A model generated the notes under the pieces. That model was not told the DNA's origin. It did no database searches and saw only the letters and a list, made by a program, of their open reading frames with translations. From NCBI GenBank assembly GCA_905221605.1, contig CAJNDS010002268.1, positions 443,232 through 507,231 of the forward strand: 64,000 nt of DNA. Reading direction: 5' to 3'. Of the stretch, positions 11,126 to 21,200 are shown piece after piece. The position numbers and the translations under genes were made by a program. The stretch's first letter is position 1. Each line of letters starts with the position of its first letter. Source of the stretch: Symbiodinium natans (lineage: Eukaryota; Sar; Dinophyceae; Suessiales; Symbiodiniaceae).

Positions 11126-11679
11126 TGGGGCCAACGTTACCAAGGCCACCGAGCCAGGGCCAACGCTAGCAGAAAAGCCGAGATGTTGAAAGCTATGGTT
11201 CGCAAGTTTACTTGCTTCTTGCGGCTTCATTTACTTTCCGGGATGTTCCCCCGTTTAGAACCAGTCCTTCAGAGGGATGAGAATGCCCCCTAATCTAATC
11301 CCTGTTAAGGATGGTCTAAGGGGAACATTCCAAACTACCCAACTAAAAGCCCGCAATCCCCAACTTTGGGCTACAGCTCCTTTTGTTGGACGGGTCAGTT
11401 CAGCAGGGATGTTGTTACACACTTGGCAGGAGGGGGGCTACACTTCACGGCCTAGACGGTTTAGAGTTCGGGGTTTATTGTTCAGAGTTCAAGGGCGGCT
11501 TTCGAGCGCAGAAGCCTTCCAGAAATTGGGGGTGCCTTGCGGGGGTCCTTTTAAGGGTAACCTCTACTTTCGAGGGCCTCCAGGGTTTCCATTTTCGGGT
11601 CCCTTGTCTTCATCAACCCCAGATAGAACCTACAGGTCTGCACAGAAGCCGAAGGCCCTATAGCCTTCAATTCTACAGC

Positions 11680-11860
11680 CTCGCCCCAAAACCAAACCCA
11701 AAACACAATACCCAAAAACAACCGACAAACCAAAACCCCCAAACCAAAAACCCCCAAACCCGCAAACTCCCAAACCCCCACACACCCAAACCCCCAAACC
11801 CGCAAACCCCGAAACCCCAAAACCCCAAAACCCCAGAACCCCAATACCCCACAAGCCACG
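11680..11860. repeat. CCCAAAC/ACCCCAAA telomere-related minisatellite
   Basis: Runs of AAACCCCCAAACCC and AACCCCAAAACCCC with 7-10 bp periodicity. The frames on both strands (Pro/Asn/Lys or Gly/Phe/Val rich) are repeat translations. Confidence 0.85.
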
Positions 11861-12039
11861 GATTCCAGTCCCGCTGCGTGCCAGTGGGTGGCGCCTTAAC
11901 AAGGACTCCCAGGGCTTAGGGTTCAGGGCTTCCGGGCCCGGTACTAATTGTGACCCCTCGAAGCGCCCGAAACCATAGACCCCCGCGCTGCGCTTGGGGC
12001 AGCGCCGCAGGAAAGAGTCCCTACGGCTTGGGGCTTAAC

Positions 12040-12670
12040 CCTTCGGGTCACATTTGCAAACATGGTGCTCGCATGATGGATTTGGACGAGGTTCTGCTTG
12101 TCTTAAAGCAAGGTTGCACACCTTTACAAAAGCGGGGGGTTCGGGCCCCTCCACCCCCATTTGCAAAGCGATGTTCGCAAGATGGGTTTTGGAAAGGGTT
12201 CGTTGCGCAAAAAGCACACTTGCACACCGGGGGATTCCCCTCGATTTGCAGACACAGTCTCGCAAGATGAGCGTCGCAAGGGATTCGTTGGACCTAGAAG
12301 CACCTTGGGTGGCTTAACAAAAGCGGGGGGGTTGGGGGGGGCGCAGCCCCCCCCCATTTGCAACCGCTACGCTCGCATGACGCGGCTTCATATAGTCTTG
12401 ACGCAAGCTTGAACGGCTCATTTGCAAACACGATGCACGCACGCTGGGTTAGGAAGGGATTCGTACGGTCCACGGCCCCCCCCCCCCATCGGCAAACCCG
12501 ACGCTAACCGTGATGGGCTTGGAAGGGACTGGTATGGTCTTGACATGTCTTCAAGCAAGCTTGCACATCTGGACCGCAGGACCGGTCTCCTGACCAGGGG
12601 AACGCAGGACCACTTCACCAGGACCGCAGGACTGCAGGACCAGAGGACCAGAGGACCGCGCGACCAAGGA
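12040..12670. repeat. Cluster of dispersed ~80-bp repeat copies plus a GGACC minisatellite
   Basis: Copies begin near 12052, 12163, 12232, 12353, 12419 and 12489, each with a TTTGCAAACACGATGCTCGC-like start, ATGGGTTTGGAAGGG and GCAAGCTTGCAC. Two are separated by G-run/C-run palindromes (12311-12358). The GGACCAGAGGACC minisatellite at 12575-12670 closes the cluster. The ordering (80-bp unit, G/C palindrome, GGACC units) repeats that seen at 10.1-11.1 kb, so the two blocks may derive from one composite element. Confidence 0.75.
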
Positions 12671-12792
12671 AAAGACAGAGCGAGACCTAGGCAAAGATAG
12701 CACCGGACCCCGGCTGAAGCCGTGATCCCTTCCCCAAAACAGGCAAACCCTAAACCCTACAAACCTAAATCCGTCGGGTCTAGTACTGCCTG

Positions 12793-12850
12793 GCCGCTGT
12801 GTCGAAGGGCATTTGTTGCATCGCTGTGTCGAAGGGCATTTGTTGCATCC
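12793..12850. repeat. Two tandem copies of a 27-bp unit
   Basis: GCTGTGTCGAAGGGCATTTG followed by TTGCAT occurs twice back to back. Confidence 0.9.
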
Positions 12851-13059
12851 TCACAGGTTCCACATAAGGACCAGGGTTTTGGGTGGTCTAGGGTTGATAG
12901 TTGAAGGCTGAGGGTTTTGAGGGCCAACCAGGAACGTGCGAAACGAGCGGAAGCCTAAGGCCACTTTTCCCAGTATGGGTTTTCGACTCTGCATTTACAG
13001 GGTTTACAGCGTTCCTTGTGCTTGGGTTTCAGGAGTTTAGGGTTGTGAGCTTATTGGAT

Positions 13060-13565
13060 TTATGGGTTTTCTGATCCCTTTGTGGAGGGCATGGACAGCG
13101 CACCGCGAAGATGCAGCTGCTGGCTGATGCGGTTTGGGGTTTAGGGTTGTATGCTGCCTACATCTCATGCCTGGCCCCGACCACCGCGCCCAGCCTCTGC
13201 GTAATGAGCACGCACTTGGGCGCATGGCTGAAGCGGTTCTCGGACCAGCTAGGTGCACAGGCAGGGGCTTCTTGGATTTATGGGTTTTGTGATCCCTCTC
13301 TGGAGGGGTCTAAACGGGGGAACCCTCGCTGACCGTTGAGACCAGTCAGTTTACGGTCGCTGGCCATTCAAGTGGAGGGTTCAATATGGCCAACGGACAC
13401 ACTGCTTCGTTGCCAGAGTGGCGCGGACGGGACCCCACCAGGACGCAGCTACTGGTTACTGGCTGCAGCGGTTTAGGGTTTAGGGCTGTATGCTGCCCAC
13501 ATTCTCCCGGCCGCCCCCGACCGCCGCGTGAAGTTGGGCGCATGGCTGCAGCGGTGCTCTGATCA
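13060..13565. repeat. Diverged tandem duplication of ~220-300 bp
   Basis: Block 1 (about 13060-13250) and block 2 (about 13270-13560) share GGATTTATGGGTTTT, GATCCCT, GCAGCGGTTTAGGG-like and TGTATGCTGCC...CCCCGACC segments and GGGCGCATGGCTG in the same order. No protein homology is recognised. 13571-13879 holds nothing recognisable. Confidence 0.6.
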
Positions 13566-13877
13566 ACGCTGCTCACAGCAGCACTTCTTTCAAACATACG
13601 TGCTGCTGATACGTCGACCATGCAAGAGTTAGCAACTTTTGGCTTCCTGACCTTTGCGTAGTCAACCCATGCAAGCCTGTCGAGGAAGAATCCCTAGCAA
13701 AGGAATCTGTGCAACAAGGCTACAGCCAAACATCTGAGAGGGACTCATTGGCACATGGGCTGTGATGCTGCTGTCTAAAGATGTGGTCTTGAAACTCATA
13801 CATTGCGGAAGCGTCCTGTGCTTGCGTATGGACCGTTTTCCACATCATGCGTGCCTCAGCCACAGCTGGAGAGGGTC

Positions 13878-14859
13878 GTTTCTTTCTCCATTTCTTTCTT
13901 TCTGTTTTTCTTGCTTTGTTTGTTTATTTAGTTGTTTCTTTCGTTCCTTCATTCTTGCTGGTTTTGTATATCTCATTCTTTCTTTCTTTACTTTATGTCT
14001 TTCTTTCTTTGCTTGCTTTTTCTTTCTTCGTCTCTTTCTCCCTCTCTCTCTCTCTCTCTCTTTCTGTCCTTCTTTCTTTCGTTGTTTCTTTCTTTCATTG
14101 TCTTCGTTTCTGTGTGTCTTTCTTGCTTTCTTATTGCTTTCTCTCTTCATTTCTTTCTTTCTTTCTTGCTTTCTTTCTTTCTTCCTTTCTTTCCTTTCTT
14201 TCTATTTCTCTCTCTCTTTCTTTCTTCCTTCCTTCCTTTCTTTCTGTCTGGCTTTCCTTTCTTTCTTCCTTTCTTTCTTTCTTTCTGTCTTGCTTTCCTT
14301 TCTTTCTGTCTTGCTTTCCTTTCTTTCTGTCTTGCTTTCTTTCTCTCTTTCTTTCTTTCTTTCCTTCTGTGTTGCTTTCCTTTCTTTCTTTCTTTCTTTC
14401 CTTTCTCTCTTCCTTTCTTTCTTTCTTTCTGTCTTGCTTTCCTCCTTTCTTTATTTCTCTCTTTCTCTCTTTCTTTATTTCTTTCTTTCTCTCTGTCTTT
14501 CTTTATTTCTCTCTTTCTTTCTTTATTTCTGTCTTGCTTTCCTTTCTTTCTTTCTTTATTTCCTTTCTTTCTTCCTTTCGTTCTTCCTTTCTTTCTTTCT
14601 TTCTGTCTTGCTTTCCTTTCTTTCTGTCTTTCTTTCTTTCGTTCTTTATTTCCTTTCTTTCTTCCTTTCGTTCTTCCTTTCTTTCTTTCTTTCTTTATTT
14701 CCTTTCTTTCTTCCTTTCGTTATTCCTTTCTTTCTTTCTTTCTTTCTGTCTTGCTTTCCTTTCTTTCTTTCTTCCTTTCTTTCTTCCTTTCTTTCTTTCT
14801 TCCTTTTCTTTCTTTCTGTCTTGCTTTCCTTTCTTTCTTTCTTTCTTTCGTTCTTTCTG

Positions 14860-14923
<64 letters not shown>

Positions 14924-14930
14924 GCTTAAA
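13878..14930. repeat. ~1.05-kb CTTT polypyrimidine tract
   Basis: An almost pure pyrimidine plus strand of CTTT units with occasional CTGT, CCTT, CTCT and TTAT variants. Higher-order blocks of about 50-65 bp (TTTCTGTCTTGCTTTCC recurring) show secondary amplification. It lacks stops in all plus frames, so long Ser/Phe/Leu open frames cross it; these are artefacts. Confidence 0.95.
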
Positions 14931-14989
14931 AAACAGAAAAATACACAAAAAAACCAGAAAAAAACGCAAAAAAAATACCCTACCCCTTA

Positions 14990-15908
14990 GCGGTCGCTCA
15001 GCGACGCTGGGTGACAGTTTTAGCCGCAATCCCAAAGATCGGGATGCGCTCCTTGCGGCGAGGACGAAAGATCTCGAGGGCCTTTCGGGCCAACTCCGAG
15101 GTTTCGACCTGGACCAGTACCGCGGAGAGGGTACTGAGGGTGACGGACCCGTGCCCTGGGCGGTCGGCAACGACGCCGTCCCAGAGCCTGCGGGCCGTGT
15201 CCAGGCCGCGGCTGTGCCGATGTGCGTCGTCGCAGACCTTCCGGTGCGCGTCATGGTTGTCTTTGACTACGCGCGTTGGAAAGAGCAGGACGCAGAGCTG
15301 ACTGAAATCAGGCGCGTTTTTCAAGCGAGCCTCCCTGGAGTTTCTGTGGCTGTCAGGGGTTGTTGGGGTCCGTTTGAGGATACCGACGGGCTTGCCTCGC
15401 ATTTTGATTGCGGGGCCGGCAGGCTCGCAGGGACCAAGAAGATCAAGCGGATCAGGGTCGACTTGCTTATTTCGTGTGCCAAGGTTCTTAGGGAAGCTTC
15501 GGGGTTTCGTCCGCAGTTCCTCGTAGGACTAGGGCAAGGCGGGCTTGTCACAGCCGTCCTTAGGTGGCCTTTGGTTGTTGAGCTCACGCTCCAAGCAAGG
15601 AACCTGCAGCGCAAGGAAGCCAGGGCTGTAGGAGAGGCTTGGGCAGGCATCAAGGCTATCTGGGCGGTGCGGCCACGCCTTTGGCGCACGCAGCAAGGCC
15701 ACTTGGAAGTGGCCGAGGCTTGTCCGGAACTCAAGAAGGATTTTCCGGAGCCTCCCCTGCGAGGTTTTGGGATCGTAGGGAAGCAGGCATTGGGGCGGAG
15801 GTTCTGCGGTCCTTGAGGCTGGACGCGGTTCGTTCCATTGATGATGCCAGCATTAGAGGGATGCTGGACGAACCGTCACGACCCCTCTGGAACCATGAGG
15901 GTCTGTAA
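14990..15908 (+). pseudogene. Decayed retroelement polyprotein segment
   Basis: From about 15240 the plus strand has protein-like sequence (VMVVFDYARWKEQDAELTEI, FLVGLGQGGLVTAVLRWPLV, WAGIKAIWAVRPRLW). The first frame ends at 15816, but the related reading passes to another frame near 15775 and ends at 15908, so at least one indel is present. The upstream part (14990-15240) could be read on either strand and is uncertain. GLGQGG recalls an alpha/beta-hydrolase nucleophile elbow lacking its Ser (weak). It lies just upstream of the integrase fragment in the same orientation, which suggests one retroelement. Confidence 0.45.
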
Positions 15909-15936
15909 CCATCCAGCAATGGGCGGTAGGGTTTAG

Positions 15937-17028
15937 GACTACGCCCAAAGATGCTCCAGTTCCCACTGCATATGGCATGCTGAGTGGGAAGATATGGAAG
16001 AAGAGCCATTCCATGAAGCTCAGCTTTCCAAGTGGGGCGATGTGAAGCCTTACTGGACCACATGGGTGGTTAGAGAAGATGGTGCTGTGGTGGCGGGGCA
16101 CAACTGCTCGCCCCTGAATGTGGTTCAGGGCGACATCGTCGTGCATTGGTCGTCAGTGGTGAACTGGCACGGCCACAGACATGTCGTGAATGAGCAGTGT
16201 GAAGTGCTCTGGAGGTCTAATGGTAAAGAGGTTGCCTTAGACCCCTCCTTCGGCAAGCTGATAGCCCTTGTGGGTAGGGTTACTCAGGTCATTGGCTGGC
16301 GGGCAACCGGAGAAGCAGCTTCGGATCCCCGCAGGTCTACCCTGCAGGCGTCAAGGGTCCTTGCTCAATTCTCTTCGTCCAACGAGGGCGTAGAAGGGCA
16401 TTGGACCGCGGGCGCTATCAGTCGCGGGAAGAATGCCAATGAGTGCAAGCTGAAGGGTAGAGTTTTGGCGTTTATGGGTGAAGAGCACAAGGGCCCTGCA
16501 GTGGTTCTAGAGCTCGTTAGCCATAGCCCCATCCTGTGCATTTGGGACCATTCCTCAACCAAGGTCAAGGTCGAGTTTAAGGGCGGTGTTCCGTCTTTGA
16601 GCCTGATCACGGAGGAGGACGAAAATCGTCGTGAGCAGCTTGCGGTCGAGGCAAGGGACGCGGCGAACATTTCGGAGTTCCGAGTCACGGGATCCCTTCG
16701 TACGGCGTGGTACGAGGGTCAGCGGCGCGATCCCTCATTGGCGGGCTCGATTCGCAAGCCAGAGCCGCCAATGGAGATATCCGGAGACGGGTTGCTTGAG
16801 CGCGAGGTGACCCTCAGGACGGGTCAAACCGTCGTTGTCCCAGTGGTTCCCAACGGGGCTGCGGGCGCGAATGGGGTGACCTGGCGCCGCGCTTGCTACA
16901 ATTCAGTCCACCTTGGGGCCCATAGGTCTGCTGAGGTTACCGTCAAGCTGCTAGAGAGGGCAGTCTGGTGGCCCGACTTAGAGAAAGATGTGCGGACCTG
17001 GGTCGCCAAATGTCTTACACTTTTTTGA
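15937..17028 (+). pseudogene. LTR-retrotransposon pol fragment ending in the integrase zinc-binding domain
   Basis: Open from 15937, first ATG 15994, 344 residues. The last ~45 residues match the H2C2 integrase zinc finger of retroelements: HLGAH (H-x3-H), then VKLLERAVWWPDLEKDV, then the first Cys in WVAKC. The second Cys and the DDE core are missing, because the frame runs straight into the 84-bp satellite and stops at 17028. Upstream residues have no confident assignment. The Ty3/gypsy-like label is an inference from the finger and its WWP signature. The element was truncated here by satellite insertion or recombination. Confidence 0.6.
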
Positions 17029-18015
17029 AGGGGAGCTCAGACCTGCCCAGGAGGATGTTCTACCTTTATGAAGGGGTCCGGAGCTCAGACCGTTCCACCT
17101 ATATGAAGGGGTTCCAGCTCAGACCTGCCCAGGAGGATGTTCCACCAAGGAGTCCGGAGCTCAAATCGTTCCACCTTTATGAAGGGGTTCCAGAGCTCAG
17201 ACCTGCCCAGGAGGATGTTCCACCTAAATGAAGGAGTCCGGTGCTCAGACCGTTCCACCGATGTGAAAGGGTTTCGGTCTCAGACCTGCTCAGGAGGATG
17301 TTCCACCTTCCGGAGCTCAGACCGTTCCACCTATATGAAGGGGTCCGGAGCTTAGACCTGCCCAGGAGGATGTTCCACCTATTTCCACCCATATGAAGGG
17401 GTCCGGAGCTCAGACCGTTCCACGTTTATGAAAGGGTTCCAGAGCTCAGACCTGCCCAGGAGGATGTTCCACCTGTATGAAGGGGTCCAAAGCTCAGACC
17501 GTTCCACCTATATGAAGGGGTTCCAGAGCTCAGACCTGCCGAGGAGGGGAGTCCGGAGCTCAGACCGTTCCACCTATATGAAGGGGTTCCAGGAGGATGT
17601 TCCACCTGTATGACGGGGTCCGGAGCTCAGACCGTTCCACCTGTATGAAGGGGTTCCAGAGCTCAGACCTGCCCAGGAGGATGTTCCACCTAAGGAGTCC
17701 GGAGCTTAGACCGTTCCACCTTTTTGAAGGTTCCAGAGCTCAGACCTGCCCAGGAGGATGTTCCACCTATATGAAGGAGACCGTTCCACCTATATGAAGG
17801 GGTTCCAGAGCTTAGACCTGCCCAGGAGGATGTTGTTCCGCTAAATGAAGGAGTCCGGAGCTCAGACCGTTCCACCTATATGAAGGGGTTCCAGAGCTCA
17901 GACCTGCCCAGGAGGATGTTCCACCTATATAAAGGGGTCCGGAGCTCAGACCGTTCCACCTATATGAAGGGTTTCCAGAGCTCAGACCTGCCCAGAAGGA
18001 TGTTCCACCTATGTG
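17029..18015. repeat. 84-bp satellite array (49 + 35 bp half-units)
   Basis: The unit alternates a 49-bp half (ATATGAAGGGGTTCCAGAGC, then TCAGACCTGCCCAGGAGGA, then TGTTCCACCT) with a 35-bp half (ATATGAAGGGGTCCGGAGCT, then CAGACCGTTCCACCT). Both carry a SacI-type GAGCTC and an ATGAAGG word. A clean 84-bp unit is at about 17878-17961. Being 28 codons long, it stays open in one frame (YMKGFQSSDLPRRMF / YEGVRSSDRST). Several half-units are shortened (17286, 17578, 17725, 17778). The array joins the integrase fragment on the left and the LINE 5' fragment on the right. A second fragment lies at 61,851-61,997. Confidence 0.92.
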
Positions 18016-18020
18016 AAGGA

Positions 18021-18269
18021 TTTGCCCCTATGACGACGATTCGTAACGTGGTGATCAAGGCAAGGTCTACGACCTTCCTTGATCACCTCAATGCCTATGT
18101 TGCTTGTCGTAGACATCGCGCACGTGTCAGATCCCTCAACAGCATTCTCCTTGCCTACAACCTGTCACTCACCTATCCCACAACACGTGAGCTGAAGCTT
18201 GCTCTCATGGCCAACGACAGCCGACCTTTTAACCTTATCGCTGCTATCAATCTTCAGCTCTTGCACTGA
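18021..18269 (+). pseudogene. LINE N-terminal coding fragment, truncated by satellite and frameshifted
   Basis: The frame runs out of the satellite without a stop and continues as APMTTIRNVVIKARSTT...LLAYNLSLTYPTTRELKLALMANDSRPF, ending at 18269. Near 18255 the sense passes to the frame of the large LINE ORF (open from 18231), consistent with a single-base indel. It is probably the remnant of the region ahead of the APE domain; its true 5' end is lost at the satellite junction. Confidence 0.5.
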
Positions 18270-21200
18270 ATCTCATAGCTGACAGGCTTGTTCCTTACTT
18301 CGACACGATCCCAAAGGAGCCGTGCAAGCTGCAGGCTGTCGTTAGTTGGAACGTTACCTCGCTGTGTACCTTCGACACTATTGGCCTTGCCAAGCTTCGT
18401 ACCATTGGTGCGGTGGCTCACCAAACGCCCGTGCTTTTGCAGGAAACCAAATGGAATGCTGCCTGTTTACACCGATTCAGACAGGCAACAGCCAGAATAA
18501 ATACGATTGCCTCTCTCGCTATTTGGAAGGAATCTGGACACTCTGGAGGAGTTGCTGTCTGTTTGCCACAGGACTATAAAGTCGTAGAAACTGTTGACCT
18601 TGTGCCTGGTTTTGCCCTTGCCGTGCTGGTCAGATTTCGGTCTGTCTGCTACTGGCTCCTGTCAGTTTATTGGCACCCTGATCAATGGGGGAAGCTTTTC
18701 CCTGCACTTAGTGCTTTTGTCAAGGATGCAACTCATGTGGTTGTCCTTGGGGGGGACTTCAATGCTGTTAATCAGCAGAAGGAGGGTGAGTATGCACATC
18801 TCCTTGCTCAAGGCGACATGATTGAATGCAAGTCTGACAGGCCAACTTTCGAGCAAGGCTCTACCTGCAGTCACCTTGACCATTACCTTATTTCCAGTTC
18901 GCTGTACTTGTCCGCCAAGATCTGTTCTGTCTCTTGGAAGCACAAAAAAGTAACTGGAGGACATCACTTGGTAAAGATTCGGTTTCGGCCGAAGCATAAG
19001 CTTGACAAAGATGTCCCGGCGATACCTGTTCGGACAGTTCCTGCTGCGGCTTTTTCTGTTCCACCTGCGACTACTGACTTGCCTGGCATCGAGGCTGCGG
19101 AGACTAGCCCTTCGCACCTTCTTCTTCGTAAACTAATTAATTGCACTAAAGCCCGCTTGATTGAAGAGCAGAACAATGGTCAAAAACTCTGCCCTTCTGA
19201 CGCGCTCGTTGCACAAAAAGCCACATGTTTCTTGTGGCATGCAAACCTACGTGCCCAAACTGGAAACTCAATTGCTGCATTAATTAGGAAGTTGGTACGC
19301 CTTTTGAACAGGAGCACTGGTGCGACTGTCGGTGTCAACGCAAGCACCGTCACATCTTTAGCCAGGCATATCACCATACCCCCTTTCACGCCGTCAGGTA
19401 ATGGTTCAGCCGAGCTCCCGAGACATTGGCTTCAAGAAGCGCTTAATCGGCTACACCTTGGTGCAGAGCTGAAAACTGCCCCCTCACCAAGTCTTCGTTC
19501 CCTGGTTGCTCAAAGAGATTTGCAGGTTGATAAGTCTAAAATTAAGTGGCAGGCCTTCAGGAAAATCTGCCCTCGAATCATCGATTCGCAACAGGTCAGA
19601 AGCGAAAATGGCCAGCTGATCACATCTATGAGTCAGTTTGATGCTGCACTAAGGGCAACCAGAGCCTTTTGGCACCACTTCCCTTGTCAATACGATAACC
19701 AGTGGGACAAACTCCTACAGCCATATGCGCAAAGGGCCCCCTTCGTGCCGGCTGACTTACCAGATGAAAGCATCATCTTCAAGGCCATTATTACCACCAA
19801 GGATTCTTCCCCGGGTCCCGATGGTGTGCCCTATGCCTTCTATAGGCAAAATCCGAGTTATTTTGCCAACTTACTTGGGGATCATATGTGGGAGATGTGC
19901 TTGTCTCAAGCTGATCATCCGCTTCAGGCCTTAGTCTTCATTCCCAAGGCAGACAAGGGTGCGTACGCGGACAACTACAGGCCACTAGACATGCCCGATA
20001 CTTGTGATCGAATCATTGACTCCGCAATCTACGCTGTCCTTGCTGAGTCTTTCAAAGACTCGCTACATCCTGCCCAGGCTCTTCTTAATCACTTCAAAGA
20101 ACCACAGGCAAATTATGCCCAAATGCAACACTACTTGGAGCTCAAAGATGCCCAGTACACAGTCATGCTTTCCGACTTTGCCAAGGCCTTTGAACGGGTG
20201 AATCCCTGGTGGGTACTGCAGTGCTTAGCGGCAAGAGCTGCCCCTGCCTGGATCAAAGCTTACGTCATCCACCTTATGTTTGGGAGGCGCACCCAGCATA
20301 AAGTGCAAGGTTACTTGCTCGAGCCTATCTCCATCCACCAAGGCCTTGCTATGGGAAGGGCGACTTCTGTTGTCCTTTTCTGTCTCGCCTTAGATCCCTT
20401 GATTTGGGCGCTGCACGACATTTCTTCCTTCATAAGACTAACGGCTTACATGGACGATAACAGCGCTGCCTCCAAAGGCCTGCATTGGGTGGAAAAGGCA
20501 CAAAGAACTTTCGAACCAGCGCACAGCGCGGGGTTACAAGTTCTCCGTCACCAATGCTTCCAAGCAGGGTTTATTTCTTTACAGGTTCTCCCTGGGGATG
20601 TCAGAGCATGCATAGCCCAATTTGGTGTCGCTTGGATTGAGTCCAAACAGCTTCCACCGAGCAATACTCTCACCATTGGAGGTCCCTCATTGCATCAAGC
20701 CTTGTGCTTACTGCTTCAACAGAACATCTACAGCCTCGACCAAGCAATGAGGATGTCCTTGACTAGGCTTGACGTGCGACACGGACTGCTCTTAGTAAGC
20801 GGAAGCAAATGCTACGTCCTGTCTAGCGATATGCTGCTTTGCATGTGCACACAACAGCAAAATTTCCAGGCTTTGTTGGCTTGCATTATTGCATCGCCTT
20901 GCAAATGCAAATGCAAAACTTCTATTCTTACCAACAAGCCCTTCAAAACTGCTGATATCCTTCTCCTCGACATGACGCCTTGGGGGTCTAAGATTATTGC
21001 TGAGACTGCAACAATGTTGGGCTTTATCCTGCGTGGCCGCATGTCAAAATATGAATGGGAGCAAGCAACGTCTATTGATGAAATCCATTGGGTTGGACAA
21101 AGGAAAATGTCAGATGTTTCCTTGCGCATGCTGATCCTTGATAAGGCCTTGTGCAATATGTTGAGAAGGAATAAACAAGCTCTTTCCCTTACTGCATCAA

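Larger units (their letters stand above)
8795..11168. mobile_element. Candidate non-autonomous or foldback element: AT-rich island with a 39-bp inverted repeat at its ends
   Basis: Left end 8795-8838 and right end 11127-11168 are inverted copies. Over 39 bp (core CGTTGGCCCTGGCT, then GGCCTTG, then TAACGTTGGCCC) I count three mismatches. Each arm also contains the direct repeat CGTTGGCCCTG/AACGTTGGCCC. The 2.3 kb between is very AT-rich, has no gene, and begins with four copies of a GCAGCATTTCTG-like word (8860-9010). No target duplication was identified beside the arms. It could instead be two unrelated opposite-facing copies of a dispersed repeat. Confidence 0.4.

Noticed and set aside
13762-15816. 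A 684-codon open frame starting in non-coding DNA and spanning the CTTT tract
   Set aside because: The first two thirds are CTTT repeat without stops; only the part after about 15,240 looks like protein.
17029-18015. CRISPR-like appearance of regularly spaced repeats
   Set aside because: The spacers are themselves repeated half-units, and the genome is clearly eukaryotic; this is a satellite.
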